Part shown: positions 11,280-23,739 of the stretch, one piece after another
Numbering within the stretch: position 1 is the first letter of the stretch
How the letters are laid out: each line of letters starts with the position of its first letter
Assembly (NCBI GenBank): GCA_015680685.1
Contig: MNCI01016352.1
Span: forward strand, 392,053 to 456,052
Direction: 5' to 3'
Source: Gnetum montanum
Taxonomy: Eukaryota > Streptophyta > Gnetopsida > Gnetales > Gnetaceae
DNA: 64,000 nt
Notes under the pieces: model-generated
What the model saw: the letters and a program-made list of their open reading frames with translations, nothing else
What the model was told of the DNA's origin: nothing
Databases searched by the model: none
Made by a program: the position numbers and the translations under genes

Positions 11280-13510
11280 CTACAAGGGGAAAGCATGAGA
11301 AAAAAAAACATTAACACAACATTTCAACACTTAGAATTTCTTAACAAACTTTACACATCCTAGTCGGGGGTGAAATTAGCCTCTAAAAAATGCTCTATGT
11401 TATTGGTTCAAATTTGCTTAAGAAAATTCACAAAAAATAAATATATTATTACAGCCTTTCCTAGACTTGATATCATAGCTAGAATTATTATAATCAAAAC
11501 ACCACAACTATAATTATTCTTTAGTTCAGATCATGCATTAATTTAGAAAAAGCATCAAAACATAGAAAAAGTGGCCATAGTAGAAATAAAAAAAAACTTA
11601 CTAAAACTAGTAAAAACCTCTTTTGTTTTAAAAAAACACAAAAAAAAAATTTATAACATAATTTATATTTTTTCTTTAAATAAAAAGTCCCCAAGAGGAT
11701 GGAGGTTGACAACTCTAACTATGACAACCACATCCATCCTCAAAGGGGTAAAGTGCTACAACCAAATTTAGACTAATTAACATAACCTTATTATAAAATT
11801 CATAAAAAATTAATCTTAGCTTCAATTTTAGTGATTCCACCATGAAGGGAATCCTAAAATCATGAACTTTCTATTCATTACCATTGCAACCAAAAGCATG
11901 TAACCATTCTTACACAAAACATAGCTAGAAATAGCAAAATTGTAGTCATCACCATTAACCCCCATTTGTGCAAGGTTAGGAAAAAATTCACCAAAAATTC
12001 ATTCAAGCTCCAAATGGAGTGATTCTACCACCATTTGAAAGCTTGAGTCTAGCCCTATACACGTGTACTTAATATTAATCCAAAAACCTATCCATATTTT
12101 TGAAAAAATTCATTAATTCTAACAAAAATATGAAAAACGACACAAACCCTAGTTGCACAACTAAATTAAAGTAGACATAACTTAATTAATATAACTCCAA
12201 ATTAAATGAAACCACATCCATTAAGAATCTTAAATAAAAAATAAAAACCAAAAATATCAAATTTTGCAAAAATTAAGTAATTTCTTTGATAAAAAATACA
12301 CAATATAGCTTGCTTGTTTACCAAAAAACATCAAAAAACACATATTTAATGTTATTTAGCCAAAGATTACCACCAAAACAAACAAAGTAACCTCTACCCA
12401 TCAAAAAACACACCAATGTAAGGGGGTAAGATGCCGTTAGAATTTAATCTTAATGAGTCCTTGACCCTAGATCTAAGAAAAATGGCCCCAACATGAGATT
12501 TTTAGAAAAAAGCATCTAAGAAAGCAAGCCTACTTTCAAAAATCTTATCTACCAAGGTGAAAATAGCAAAATAATCCTAGATTCACATGAAAACTACCAA
12601 AAAATGACATGGGATTTCACTAAAATTTAATTTTATTAACCCCTCTTAACTAGATCTAAAAGAAAAAAAAAAAGACCTATTTCTACCTAGAAAAACACCA
12701 AAAACAGCTAGAACACCATAAAAAAGGCAAAGAATAACCTACCTTGGGATTGATGAACAGGTTCCTTGGATAGAAAATATCTTGAAAAAGGTGGAAATAT
12801 TTTTGGAAGCCTTATCTTATGCCCATATTTTGGGATTCTTGCTACATTTATTCATCATGAAGATCAACATTAGAAGAAGGCTTGAAATTTGAAGGGGTTG
12901 AAGCTTCAACGTTGGCCAAGAGAAGTGAAGCTTCAACGCTGATAGTTGATGAATTCTATTGCAAAAATTGATGTGAAAGCTCTCCTTTAGCATGTTGGTT
13001 GATGAAATTGTGATTTGTGATGGGTTTCCACAAGTTTTGATATTAAAAATCCAATAAACCTAACATTTCCACTTTAAACCCCTAGTTGCTAATTTGGTGT
13101 ACAAGCAACCCCACATACACTCAAGTCTAGGGCGGGGTGGGAGAGAAGAAAGTACCCTCCAAGCTGGGAGTGGGGATGGGGAAATAGTAATTGCTTTTGT
13201 TTTTTCTTAATTTTTTAATTTCTAATTTTATAACCTATGGGTTCCACCCTGTGCCCTTACACATGGGGTTTTTTTGGGTTATTAATTATATCAACATTGG
13301 GGTTTTGACCCTTTCAACACATAGAACCATATCCAAGCCTTAACCCCTATGCATCCGCATAGGAGATACTATACTCAATGTGGATTCATGTCTTCCACCT
13401 CTCAAGACCATACAAAAATAACTTTCTTGCCATCTTTGGCAGTTGAAACTTGCATCATCCAATCATAGGCTTTGAAAGGAGGTCAAACTTTTCTAAAAAT
13501 AGTCACCATG
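11280..13510. other. AT-rich spacer of the old Tat element
   Basis: A 2.2-kb AT-rich, A-run-rich tract upstream of the diverged opposite-strand gene. It occupies the place of intron 1, promoter and leader in element B but has no GCGTATACGC array. No exon 1, promoter or other gene could be recognised. Confidence 0.4.
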
Positions 13511-14817
13511 GGTTTTCACACTAGCTTACCCCACCCCCCCTACAAGGGGGCTCAGTGTGGAAAAAGAAGGGATAACCACCATTCATATCCCCCCACTTCC
13601 CACCACACCCAATCTGACCCCCAGAAGGGGCCCACATAACCTAGAATCTCTCCAATCACTCTTGGCAACCCTTAAACCTTGGAAAACCTAGTCGAAAGTG
13701 GTCAAAACCTTTTAATTTTGTGGTTCTACAATGGGGGAGGCCTTGTCCATGTTATACACCTTAGCCCTAGCATGGATGGATGGGAGGCAACACAAGATTC
13801 CATAAATTGACCACCTAGTTACCATATTTAACCACTATACTCCTATATAGCCTCCAATAGCCTATTTTTTTTTTTTGCATTGGAACAAGCTGATTTGCAA
13901 CCTTGTATCATACCCAACGTTGGTGAATTCCCCCTCCATGGTATTCGGTGTGAGGACAATGTGGGGGCTTGAGGGTGTAACATAAAAATCCTTTTCCCAA
14001 CCTATAGTGACCATAGTTTTTTATATTAATAGCCATGGTGCACCTTCATGACCTTTGGTGGTTGAAAAATTCCAAGGTCTTTCACCTTGTTTTATACCCT
14101 TGGAGAGTAGGGGGGAGGTGGGGCTTAGTGTTGAAACAAGGGGTTAACCATAAAAACCAATAAATGAGCCTTGAAAATGATAAATTTTGGTCTTAAATAA
14201 TGCCCAACAACACTAGTAACCCCAAGAATGAACATACATGCCCAAAACTAATCAAAATTTGTCAATTTTCAACCCCTTAGGATCTTCCAAACTAGCTTAC
14301 CCCTTATAGGGGGGGCTCAGCGTGGAAACAAAGGGGTAACCATAAAAACCAATAACTAAGTCTTGAGAATGATAAATTTTGGTCTTGGGTAATGCCCAGC
14401 AGCACTAGTAACCTCAAGAATGCACATGCATGCCCAAAACTAATCAAAATTTATCAATTTTTAGCCCCTTAGAAATATTCCATGCTAACTCATCCCTCTA
14501 AAAGGGGAGAGGGGGTGGGGGGGTTGGGGGCTTAGTGTGGAAACAAGGGGATAACCCTAAAAATCAATAAATAAGCCTTGAAAATGATAAATTTTGGTCT
14601 TGGGCAATGTCCAACAACATTGGCAACCCTGGGAATGTACATGCATGTCCAAAATTGATCAAAATTTGTTAATTTTAACTCCTTGGAATCTTCCATGCTG
14701 GCTCAACTCCCTGTAGGGGGGCTTAGTGTGAAAATAAGGGGATAGCCTTAAAAATCAATAAATAAGCCTTGAGAATGATAAATTTTGGTCTTGGTAAATG
14801 TCCAGCAACATTGGTAA

Positions 14818-15745
14818 TGAAGCATCAGTTGGTTGCATCGATGTAGCCTTTTTGACATAGCTACTTCAATGCAGTTGCCTCGATGTAGCTTCTTCAAAGT
14901 AGCCCATCGATGCAACTGCGTTGATGAGGCCCCATCAATGTAAATGTTATGTTGATGAGGCCCCATTGACCTAGTGTTTATTTTGCCCATAAATACATGT
15001 GCTCTCATCATGTATTGACATTCTTTGGTCAATATAGTAGTAGAACTCTTGTAGTTTTTTTTCGTAGCCTTAGAGAATAGTTAGTAAGTGCCTGTAGTGT
15101 GGATCTGAGTTAGTTGTATAGTGTCTTATTTGAGTGGTAGTGTACCTGGACACATTCCATGAATGGTAATAAGATTGAGATTGATTCTTATTCATTGCAG
15201 CACTTTGACTTGGATTAAATTTACTTTTAATGCAATTTACGTTTCATGTACTTAGTTAATATTTATGTTTCCATGCATATTAGTGAATTGGTAGAATGAG
15301 CATGACCAGTTTCGAGCATAAACATGTATTCTCTTGGTAACCCTAGTAGCATTATTGTTTGGTTCGTCCAGTAGCATAGTGCTTGGTAATCCCAATAGTG
15401 GATACATGGGTTTAAGATGTGTACGATAAGCTAGGAATGGATGCTCATCACCCATAGGCTAGTTTAGGCTTTACTTTTGATTGTTAATTAGTTTAAATAA
15501 TTGATTTCTTCATTATTGTTAACAGTAGCATAAGGCTGAAACAACATCAAGAATCATATGCCTCACTTTGGACTAAACCCTACGTGACAAAGCTACCACT
15601 AGTCCAAGTGGGAAGACAACAAACTATGATCAAGGCATAATGATCTAGATGCCATAGCTAGTCCCATCCATGGAATTCAACTAGATTGTATGTGAACACT
15701 TGTAATTCATATGGTTAGATGTAGGGGTTACCTTGTTGCTCATCA
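14818..15745 (+). mobile_element. Athila-type LTR (family X), probably solo
   Basis: It shares ordered blocks with LTRs at 49918-50769 and 61658-62479 and, inverted, at 22900-23739 and 59811-60638. These include a CATAAATAC promoter motif (14988-14996), GTAGAACTCTTGTAG, GGTAATCCCAATAGTGGATAC, ATCATATGCCTC, and the end CTCATCA at 15739-15745. It interrupts one unit of the tandem array. The 5' end is placed at TGAAGC by comparison. The target duplication could not be fixed because the flanks are repeats. No internal region flanks it. Confidence 0.65.
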
Positions 15746-16231
15746 ACTGGCAACCCTGGGAATGCACATGCATACCCAAAACTGATCAAAATATGTCAAT
15801 TTTCAATCCCTTAGCCTCTTCCATGTTAGCATACCCTTTGCAGGGGGGGCTTTGCATGGAAACAAGAAGGTAACCTAAAATATATAGAATAACCTTAAAA
15901 TTAACAAGTTTTGGTTTTGGGCGATGTCCTATAGCACCAACAACCGCAGGAATGCACATGCATGCCCAAAATTGATTAAAATTTGTAAAAACTTAGCCCC
16001 TTGGAATCTTCCATGTTGGCTTACCTCCCTAGAGGGTGGTGGGGGGTGAGCGACATGCACCTTAACATGGAAATAAGGAGGTAACCTAAAAAACTAATTA
16101 AAAAGCCTTAAAATTGACAAATTTTGATCTTGGGTAATGTTTAGAAGCACCGAAAACCCCAGGAATGCAGATGCATGCCCAAAACTGATCAAAATTTGTC
16201 AATTTTTAATCTTCCACACTAGCTTACCCTC

Positions 16232-16310
16232 CTATTGGGAAGAGAGGGGCAGGGGGGGTGCGGGGCGTGGGAGGGAGGTGCAACGGGGGAGGGGAGATGG
16301 GGCTTAGAGT
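16232..16310 (+). repeat. G-run-rich stretch inside the tandem array
   Basis: Contains many runs of three to seven G separated by short loops, for example GGGAGGGAGGTGCAACGGGG. It has the composition of a G-quadruplex former. Similar but shorter G-runs end most other units of the array (for example 14509-14530 and 17038-17070). Confidence 0.5.
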
Positions 16311-16346
16311 GGAAAAAAGGGGGTAACCATAAAAATTAATAAATAA

Positions 16347-16456
16347 NNNNNNNNNNNNNNNNNNNNNNNNNNNNNNNNNNNNNNNNNNNNNNNNNNNNNN
16401 NNNNNNNNNNNNNNNNNNNNNNNNNNNNNNNNNNNNNNNNNNNNNNNNNNNNNNNN
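16347..16456. other. Assembly gap of 110 N
   Basis: Unknown bases inside the tandem array, between matching phases of two units. Unit number across the gap is therefore unreliable. Confidence 0.98.
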
Positions 16457-17095
16457 AATAAGGGGTAACCCTAAAACCTAATTAAAAAGCCTAAAAATTA
16501 ACAATTTTTTGATCTTGGGAAATATTTAGTAGCACCAACAACCCCAGAAATGCACATGCATGTCCAAAATTGATCAATTTTTTTTTAATTTTCAACCCCT
16601 TGGAATCTTCCACACTACCTTGCCCCCATGGAGGTGAGGCTCAGCATGGAAACAAGGGGGTAACCCTAAAACCTAATAGAAAAGCCTTAAAATTGACAAG
16701 TTTTGATCTTGGGCAATGTCTAGAAGCACTGGCAACCTTGAGAATGCACATGCATGTCCAAAACTAATTAAAATTTGTCAATTCTTAATCCATTTGGGTC
16801 TTCCATGCTAGCTGATCCCACTATGCAGCCTCAGAGGGTGGGGGGTGGGCACTGGGGTGCTCAACATGGAAATAAGGGGTTAAACTAAAAAATCAATAAA
16901 TAAACCTTGAAAATGATAAATTTTGTTCTTGGGCAATGTCCAACAACATCAGAAACCCTAGGAATACACATGGATACCCAAAATTGATCAAAATTTGTCA
17001 AAACTCAACCCCTTGGAACCTTCTATGTTGCCGCCGAGGGGGGGAGGGGGGGTTGGGGGGTGGAGGGCTTAACATAAAAACAAGGGGATCTTAGC

Positions 17096-17735
17096 ATAGA
17101 AGCTTCAAAACTCTTATTTTTTAGGCCCAAATAACCCAGAAACAACCTTGATTGATGTTCAAACCCATCTAACTACCTTGTAACCTTGAACCATGGCATG
17201 CTAAGGCCTAAAACTAGCTAAACTCAACCTCTTTTGAACTAGATTAGTGAATTTTGTGCACATGTAATAGGCTTTACTTGATGTTTCAACTTGTTTTTGG
17301 CCTTATGTTGCATTGTCGACCCTGATAACCTTCTTGTACCCTTTACATAGCCTTATAATTCCTTTATCTATTTTATTTACCTTTGTTTAGCCTTTGATTG
17401 GTATCAAATAGTGGGATTTGACCTTTCTTGATCATTGTTTGGCACCATGACATTATGCCCTGCCGAAGCATAAAACTGTCAAAACCATGACCCTTGTTGA
17501 TTGATTGCAATCTTATTCCTTATGTTTTCCTTTGTTTCACCTTTACTTGGCCTCTATTACACTTTGTTTGCTTGCTTTTATCTTATTCATGGCCTTGGAT
17601 GACCTTGCTTGCACTAGAATAGAACATATTTGCATGATTTTATAGCATTTTAAGCATGGTTTATTAATTGTTACCTAGGTACCACTTAATATGCTTTTGG
17701 TTAACATGTAGGATTAAAGTATGAGTACCTAGGAG
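17096..17735. other. Spacer between tandem array and RT linker
   Basis: About 640 bp of ordinary AT-rich sequence. No reading frame or repeat was recognised. By position it corresponds to the short stretch between the minisatellite and the RT linker of element B. Confidence 0.35.
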
Positions 17736-18035
17736 CTAATTAGTCTACCTTTGAGCTTAAGTGGGCCTCACGGTGATGTAGAATGGTATGTTGACCCTAA
17801 TTGCCTAGATCTTGAGCTTGAGAGTCTCGTCGACTACATAAACTCAATAGTGAAACCCCTAGAGTGGCCTGAAAACCTAGTCAAAATCCTTAGCTTATAG
17901 GTGAGTGACATAACTGAAGACTCTTTGGTTAAGGTTCTTATCATAACACATAGTGGTGAGGAGAAAGCCCTTAAACTAAGTTCCTCACTAGAACCTCAAC
18001 AGGCTCAAGACATAACCAAGGTCCTACAAGGAAAC
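17736..18035 (+). pseudogene. RT linker of the old Tat element, first part
   Basis: Plus-strand translation gives DITEDSLVKVLIITHSGEEK and ALKLSSSLEPQQAQDITKVL. This matches the linker of element B (NITEDPLAETPIAMPDGEIK, KLSTLLKPQLAKNIEDVLRE). One TAG interrupts it near 17898. The match stops at 18035, where a 4,081-bp insertion begins, and resumes at 22117. GAAAC at 18031-18035 is the left copy of the target duplication. Confidence 0.8.
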
Positions 18036-18539
18036 TGTTGGCACATTTTGGCCATTCAATGGAACAGGCTTTATAAAGTTATGGTGATTTTTGAAAAATT
18101 TAAAAGAGATTGTTGAGATTTTGTTTCTTCACCTTGAAGTCTACCATGTCAATTAAGACAAGCTTTTGCTAATTGGTTCACATCCACAAAGGCATGGTTG
18201 AATGTCCCAAAATCTTAGAGGCCTTGTTCAACTTGCATCCTTGAACCAACCAATACACAAAAGTTGTAGAGCCTCCTTCTAAGGACCATGTTGCCCATAT
18301 GCAAAAATCATACCATTCCATGGGATTTCATCCCTTGTTGGCATTCGGACAAAAATGAGTCTAGAATCATGAACACTACCAAAACCTTAACTTATCCAGA
18401 CACATACATTGGTGCCAAAATCCAAAATTTAAATCTTTCTACTGCAAGATAGGAAGACCGACACACTATTCTCTGATGCCTTTAATAAAACACTTACAAG
18501 TTGTTGTTTGCCTTGCTTTGAAACGATCCCCCTCTTCAC

Positions 18540-18800
18540 TTGGAAATCTTTCTTGTCTTGGTGCATGTGGAACATTGTTGGATGGTGGAAGTAATCCACA
18601 CACAAGGATTGTTTAATCTAGAAAATCTTGTCGTACGTGATTGTGTCAACTTCAAGAGCATTGTTGGGTTTTCAGACCTCAGGAAACTTGAAGCGCTTGA
18701 AATCCGAGGGTGTTTTGGCCTAACACACCTGCCACTGCTAGTCAGCAGCTTTGCCTCTTTCAACTCTTTGGTTTCCCTTATAATCGATGGGTGTTACTAG
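18540..18800 (+). pseudogene. Leucine-rich repeat fragment of a plant NBS-LRR type gene
   Basis: Plus-strand open stretch of 86 codons with spaced LRR motifs: LFNLENLVVRDC, then FSDLRKLEALEIRGC, then LPLLVSSFASFNSLVSLIID. The LxxLxxLxxC pattern with Cys and Gly turns is typical of the LRR tail of plant disease-resistance proteins. It has no NB-ARC motif and ends at TAG 18798-18800. It lies inside the 18036-22116 insertion, so it looks like a captured host gene piece. A second open stretch at 18970-19216 may belong to the same gene, but I cannot show it. Confidence 0.55.
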
Positions 18801-20559
18801 TTACGATTTTCGGAAGACCTTGCGGAATGCCTGCCTCCTAATTAAAGTTTCCACCAGCTTTGGAACAATCACAAACTTGTTCATACACAGAGGAGTGCTG
18901 AGATTTGTGAGAGCTTACATGCAAAAACGAGCTCGCTATTTTTTGCTCGAGTGAAAGAAAGGCTCACACATGTGCTTTGTAGCAGCAGCCCAGATAAGCT
19001 GCATTCTTCATAAATTTGCAGAGCATACACATGTCCCTTCTCTCCCATTTATTGCACATGCAATGGGGGTGTGTTATGTTTCAAGAATTTATGCTAATGG
19101 ACTTCCCCGACCATATTCCCGAATTTACTATCGGATATTCTATGCCTTCTGATTTCGGGGAAGAAATCAATGTTAAGGTGCAACAAAGTCTTCGTATGCG
19201 ACGACACCACCACTAACATCATTTTTAGCAAATAGGGCGATGCTAAGATACCATCCATGGTGGCATTCACACAGGACAAAGGACTGCTCTGTGTAATACA
19301 TGACAATTTCGGTTTTTGGGGTTGGACATCCAGGATTTCAACAATCATCAATCTTCTTCTACTGGAAATTTGAAAATAACTTCCCTGCAAAAAATATCTT
19401 TGGGAAATCTCTGGCTCTAAAATTCAAAAAAAAAGAAAAATTGAAAAAAAAACATCTGTATTGCTGATGGAAGAGGCAGAAGAATGCAATGAATTAGATG
19501 GAAGAAAATAATGGCCACCGACGGAGCAGGAACGAACTACGTGAGTTACCCAAGTTGCAAGAACGAATGACGCGGAAAATTCAACACAAGGGGGTAGGAT
19601 ATAGTGGCTATTCCTATTCGGTTTGAATCAATGGTTTGTATGATTAAATTAAACCACGCGCCCCAGAAGTTAGATCCGAAGGCAAGCAAATGGCACATGG
19701 AGAAAATAGAGACGGCAGAGAACTTTCGTGCGTTGTGTACAGGCGAGAAGGGCAACTGAAATTGCATCTACACTTACACCTAACATTTGTAGAGAAGAAA
19801 ATTATCAGTCCACCCCAAAGATTCCACTCAGCATCGGGAGAAAAATGCATGCGATCATGGAGATGTTGCTGTCAAAGTTGAATTGGATCAAGAGCTATCA
19901 CAAGATGAAAGCCCTGTCCCTGGTTGAAGACCTGAAATGACCTCGCAGCATTGCTATTGTTCAACGCTTGCAGCATTTTTGTGGCTCTAATTGGCGCGAA
20001 TAATAAAACTTCACGTAGATAAACATCCAAAATGAAAAGGAAAGAAAAATTGCAGAGCTTTGACTCCCAACTTCGGCCTCCCTATTTGGAATCGGTTGCT
20101 ATTTTTGGTCCGTGGAGGAGCAGTTTCGTGGCTACTTGCACTGCCAACTAATTTTCAGGCACACAAAGGCTCAAGACCTAAGAAGAATAAAGATGTAATG
20201 CCATTCGGTACATGGCCAGAGATGCTGCAGATCAGGAAGTGTTTAGTATTTTTAACGAACCAAGTATAAAGATCACACGTGGTCCCCGGAATATGGATTA
20301 ATTTCTTCAAGTTAGGGACCAATAGATATATATTTATTATAATTACTATCTCTATTACTATGATCTAAAGAAATTTTTTTATGATTTAAATAGGAAAAGA
20401 AAATTATGGGATATTTGTGTGACATCCTATAAAAGGAGACATTTGGCTATTATCCCTTTTATTCCTATGGAAGTTGTAACTTCCTATGATAGTTACAACT
20501 ATAATATTTATAATTAATTTTAGTTTGGATTATCATGAAGACACGTGCTAGATGCAGCA

Positions 20560-20780
20560 TTTTTATCTCTTTTATGGTTATAACCACCACAAAGGCCACT
20601 TGTCATCTGCAACCTCTTTATCTCCACAATGGCCACTTGTCAACTGAATGGGACACGTGTCAACTGCAACTTGTTTCTCTCCATGGTGAACACTTGGCAA
20701 CTGCCTGAAGACACTTGGCAACTAGATGAAGACACTTGGCCATGAAATAGGACACTTGTCCATTGTAGCTTTTTTGTCTC
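20560..20780 (+). repeat. Short direct repeats GACACTTGGCAACT
   Basis: Repeated ACACTTGG/TCAACTG units, some as GACACGTGTCAACTG, at roughly 20-45 bp spacing, upstream of a TATA box at 20838. The layout is like transcription-factor sites in an LTR U3 or promoter. Confidence 0.6.
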
Positions 20781-20837
20781 TATGGTGGTTAAAACCACCC
20801 AAGATATTTTGTAACTTCCCTACCTACCTTTGAACCC

Positions 20838-20845
20838 TATAAAAA
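20838..20845 (+). promoter_or_regulatory. TATA box inside the 4,081-bp insertion
   Basis: TATAAAAA in CCCTATAAAAAGGCTTTAGG, preceded by the GACACTTGG repeats and followed by AAGGGGAAGGGGAATATCAT, as in many plant LTR U3/R borders. Confidence 0.45.
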
Positions 20846-22116
20846 GGCTTTAGGGGTCAAGGGGGAAGGGGAATATCATATAACAAGAGGTCTCATACAT
20901 TACACTTTTGAGAAGACATTGGGATCACACTTGGGCTCTCACTCGGAGACATAATTGAGGTCTTGAGAAGAGCTTTGTAAAGAGATTGTGAACGATTGCT
21001 TGCAAGATGGCTTGCTAGAGTAAAGATTTTAGCCTCTTTGTCATGGTCCTGTGAGTTATGGATTTCATTTTTTGTTTTGTTTAAATTGTTTAGCTAGTGG
21101 TTTAGATAGTATCATCCTTGGTAAGTAATTTTGGGATTTTTAGATTGCTCTTACTGTTCTTGTTGCCCAATAGAAATTTCTATTAAAATTTTGCCATAGA
21201 AGCGCTTGTGTTTAAAAGCCTTAAGAGCATTTTAGTAGTAAATTTCGTTATTGTGCAACATGTGGGAACTGCTATTGGGATTGTTGTAAGAGAGCCTCTG
21301 TTTGTAGTCACGCCGTTGAACAATTCAGTAGTCGATAGGGTTCAGAAAATCTTTGGTATTTTGATGGGACCAGAATAGCTTCTTTTTATCTTTAAAGTGA
21401 ATTCCCATGGTATTTCAATCAGAAATTGTCAAGTCTTTTAAAGGTTCTGTTTGAATGCAATCGTTGACATCTATTATCTAGTCAAAATGGAGTCTCGTAT
21501 GTGGTAGTTTACGCAGCAATTTTTGGTAGCATAGTAGGATTGTCTTGAAGAAATTGCTTGTTTGAGCCTTGTAAGTTTGAATAATTCGTAGATATTGAAT
21601 TTGGGATAGCTTTATTGCAAAGGGTTTACTCGTGTCATTTTACCTTGTTTAAATATTTGAGGTCTACACAAATCCGCTTTCTTTTCTTTTCTGCTTATTT
21701 CCATCGAATCTTGCTCTATTTCTAGTTTTCTTGTGGACCTATCTCTTTCTCTGGGGAAAATTAGGAGTAGATTTGCGGAGCTGTGCTTAAATGTTTTCGC
21801 AAAATTTTATTTGTTACAAGTAGGTATTATAAGGACCGCGTAGACTAGGCAGTTGAACAAAATAGAAAATTTTCAACAACTCATAGTACTTGGAAAAGTT
21901 GGCTGAATCTCTTTAAAGTAAGTCATTTGTAGTTTACACGCAATGCAATCGTTACATTTCTCACAACCGCACACCGCAACAGCACACACACATACTCACA
22001 TTAACTACTGAGTTTATTTGGAGGTATCTGGGTCTTGGTGTTGCTAGAGACCAGCAGGCACCTAAATCCTGTTCGAGGACACTCGTTGGCGGTCGTGTCC
22101 CAAATGGTCGCCAATA

Positions 22117-22899
22117 GAAACATTAAGGTCTTTTCTTGGTCATATGAAGATATTCCAGGCCTAGGTCTACACTTAGTACAACATAACATAATACTAAACC
22201 CTAGAATTAGACCAATTAAGCAAAAAGTACTTAAGATAAGACTTGATTTATCCTTGGTAGTTTGTGATGACATCTCAAACCTCTACCAAGTAGTTTCATT
22301 AGGGCTATCAACTATGCAGAATGGGTTTCTAATATAGTGGTAGTCCCTAAGAAAAATGAGAGTATCCATATTTGCATCAATTGTTGAGACCTAAATAAAG
22401 AAACTATCAAGGATGAATTCTCATTGCCTAATATTAATTAGCTTATCGATACCACAGTTGGGCATGCCTTATCGTCCTTTATGGATGGGTTCTTAGGATA
22501 CAACCAAATTAGGATTAACCTAGAGCACCAACTTAGCATGACCTTCATGACCCCTTGGATTACCTTTTGCTTTACTATGATGCTTTTTTGCCCCAACAAG
22601 CGATGACTTATACCTTTAGCAATTACATGTTAGGTTTGCTTAATGATTACATGGACGACATAACCATTAAGTCCAAAGAGGCTAGTGACCATGCTAATGA
22701 CCTAGATCTTGTGCTTAAATGGTGCCTCAAATATGAGCTTAGGCTCAATCCTAAGAAGTTTGTCTTTGGTGTGAAGATTGGTAAGATGCTTGGCTTTATC
22801 ATATCTGAAGTGAGGATATGTGTCGATGTTGAAAAGGTTAAGGCCATATCCAAATTAGCAGTGCCTGCAAACCTTAAGGAGCTTTGAGGATTTCAAAGA
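22117..22899 (+). pseudogene. Old Tat RT, first part
   Basis: Resumes the linker with NIKVFSWSYEDIPGLG and LVQHNIILNPRIRPIKQK. The RT core follows, with DYMDDITIKSKEASDHANDL and LRLNPKKFVFGVKIGKMLGF. The catalytic box is YMDD. Stops and frame changes break the reading frame near 22390, 22440 and 22550. A TGA follows ANLKEL at 22887. The match ends at 22899, where an inverted LTR is inserted, and continues from 23740. Confidence 0.85.
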
Positions 22900-23739
22900 T
22901 GATGAGTGGTGAGGTATTAGTACATCCAATCATATGAATGACAAAGCATTCACGCACGATTTGGTCGAATTTCATGAACTCTATAGTTTTCCGATTCATT
23001 AGTTCTTTAGGAAGTAAACTGGATGTTGAGGATGTTTGTTGTCTTCCCAGCTACACTTGTGAAGCTCAAGGGTATGGTTTAAGTGTAATTGAGGCACATG
23101 ATTTTTATCATTTTATATTTTATGATTTTGGTGCTTGAAATAAATAAGATAGAGAATAAAGTAATTTAATATCTACTTTAATCTAATGGGCTAACTATTG
23201 TACAATTAGTATCTGGTCCCACTTGCCATACACATCTTGAACATATATAACGTTGTTGGGTTACCAAGTGTTAAGAGCTATTGGGATTACCAAATGTCAT
23301 ATGCATGCTTGAAGCAGTTGTACTTATGTGTTTACTTAATTACTATTTAGTTTATCTCACTTAATTATTGTAGAACATAATCAACAACTGAAAACATTAA
23401 ATAAATGAATAAAACATTTAAGCTATTTAGAATGCTGCAAGGTTTGATAAAAAATATTGTCTTTATTATTGCATACATTGTTGTGCTTAGGAACAACAAT
23501 GCTCAAATAAAGATTCATACATTCAATGACTCCTGCTATGGGCACTTAGGAAAATATTCTAACTCTTGAACGTAAAAATTATAAGAGCTTTGCTACAACT
23601 ATGATAAGATGATGCCTAAACATAGTGGGTTTACATGTATTTATAGGCAAGAACAGACCTTGTGTTGATGGGGCCACAATAACACATAAAATGATGTGTT
23701 GACGGGGCCTCATCGACGTAGCTAATTTGTGACTCATCA
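22900..23739 (-). mobile_element. Solo Athila-type LTR (family X) inside old Tat RT
   Basis: An 840-bp LTR with inverted ends TGATGAG/CTCATCA. The minus-strand TATA is at 23639-23645. Flanks AAAGA (22895-22899) and AACAC (23740-23744) both align to the same five bases of the RT gene in element B (AAGGT), so they are a diverged 5-bp target duplication. No internal sequence is present, so it is a solo LTR. Confidence 0.8.

Larger units (their letters stand above)
13511..17095. repeat. Irregular tandem array of ~190-240-bp units, G-rich, with LTR insertion and gap
   Basis: Each unit contains GGAAACAAGGGGGTAACC, then an A-rich part, GATCTTGGGCAATGTC, CACATGCATGCCC and a G-run tail before CTCAGCGTGG. 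The AACAAGG marker falls near 14133, 14324, 14540, 14730, 15859, 16070, 16311, 16457, 16649, 16869 and 17079. Spacing is about 190-240 bp once the LTR at 14818-15745 is removed. The first, poorly preserved unit is near 13515. It lies between the old opposite-strand gene and the old RT linker. Confidence 0.8.
18036..22116. mobile_element. 4,081-bp insertion with 5-bp target duplication, possibly a giant solo LTR
   Basis: It begins TGTTGGC, ends GCCAATA (one transition from a perfect inverted end) and is flanked by GAAAC on both sides (18031-18035 and 22117-22121). It splits the old Tat linker cleanly: left ends ...VLQGN, right resumes NIKVF. Ends and duplication size fit an LTR retrotransposon. 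No gag or pol is seen. A TATA box with LTR-like downstream sequence lies at 20838, so the whole insert could be one long LTR with a 2.8-kb U3, or a non-autonomous element. It carries a leucine-rich repeat gene fragment. Boundaries are seen directly; class is inferred. Confidence 0.75.

Noticed and set aside
14813-15750. A target duplication for the LTR at 14818-15745
   Set aside because: The flanking repeat units TTGGTAA and ACTGGCAA overlap ambiguously, so no 5-bp duplication can be assigned.
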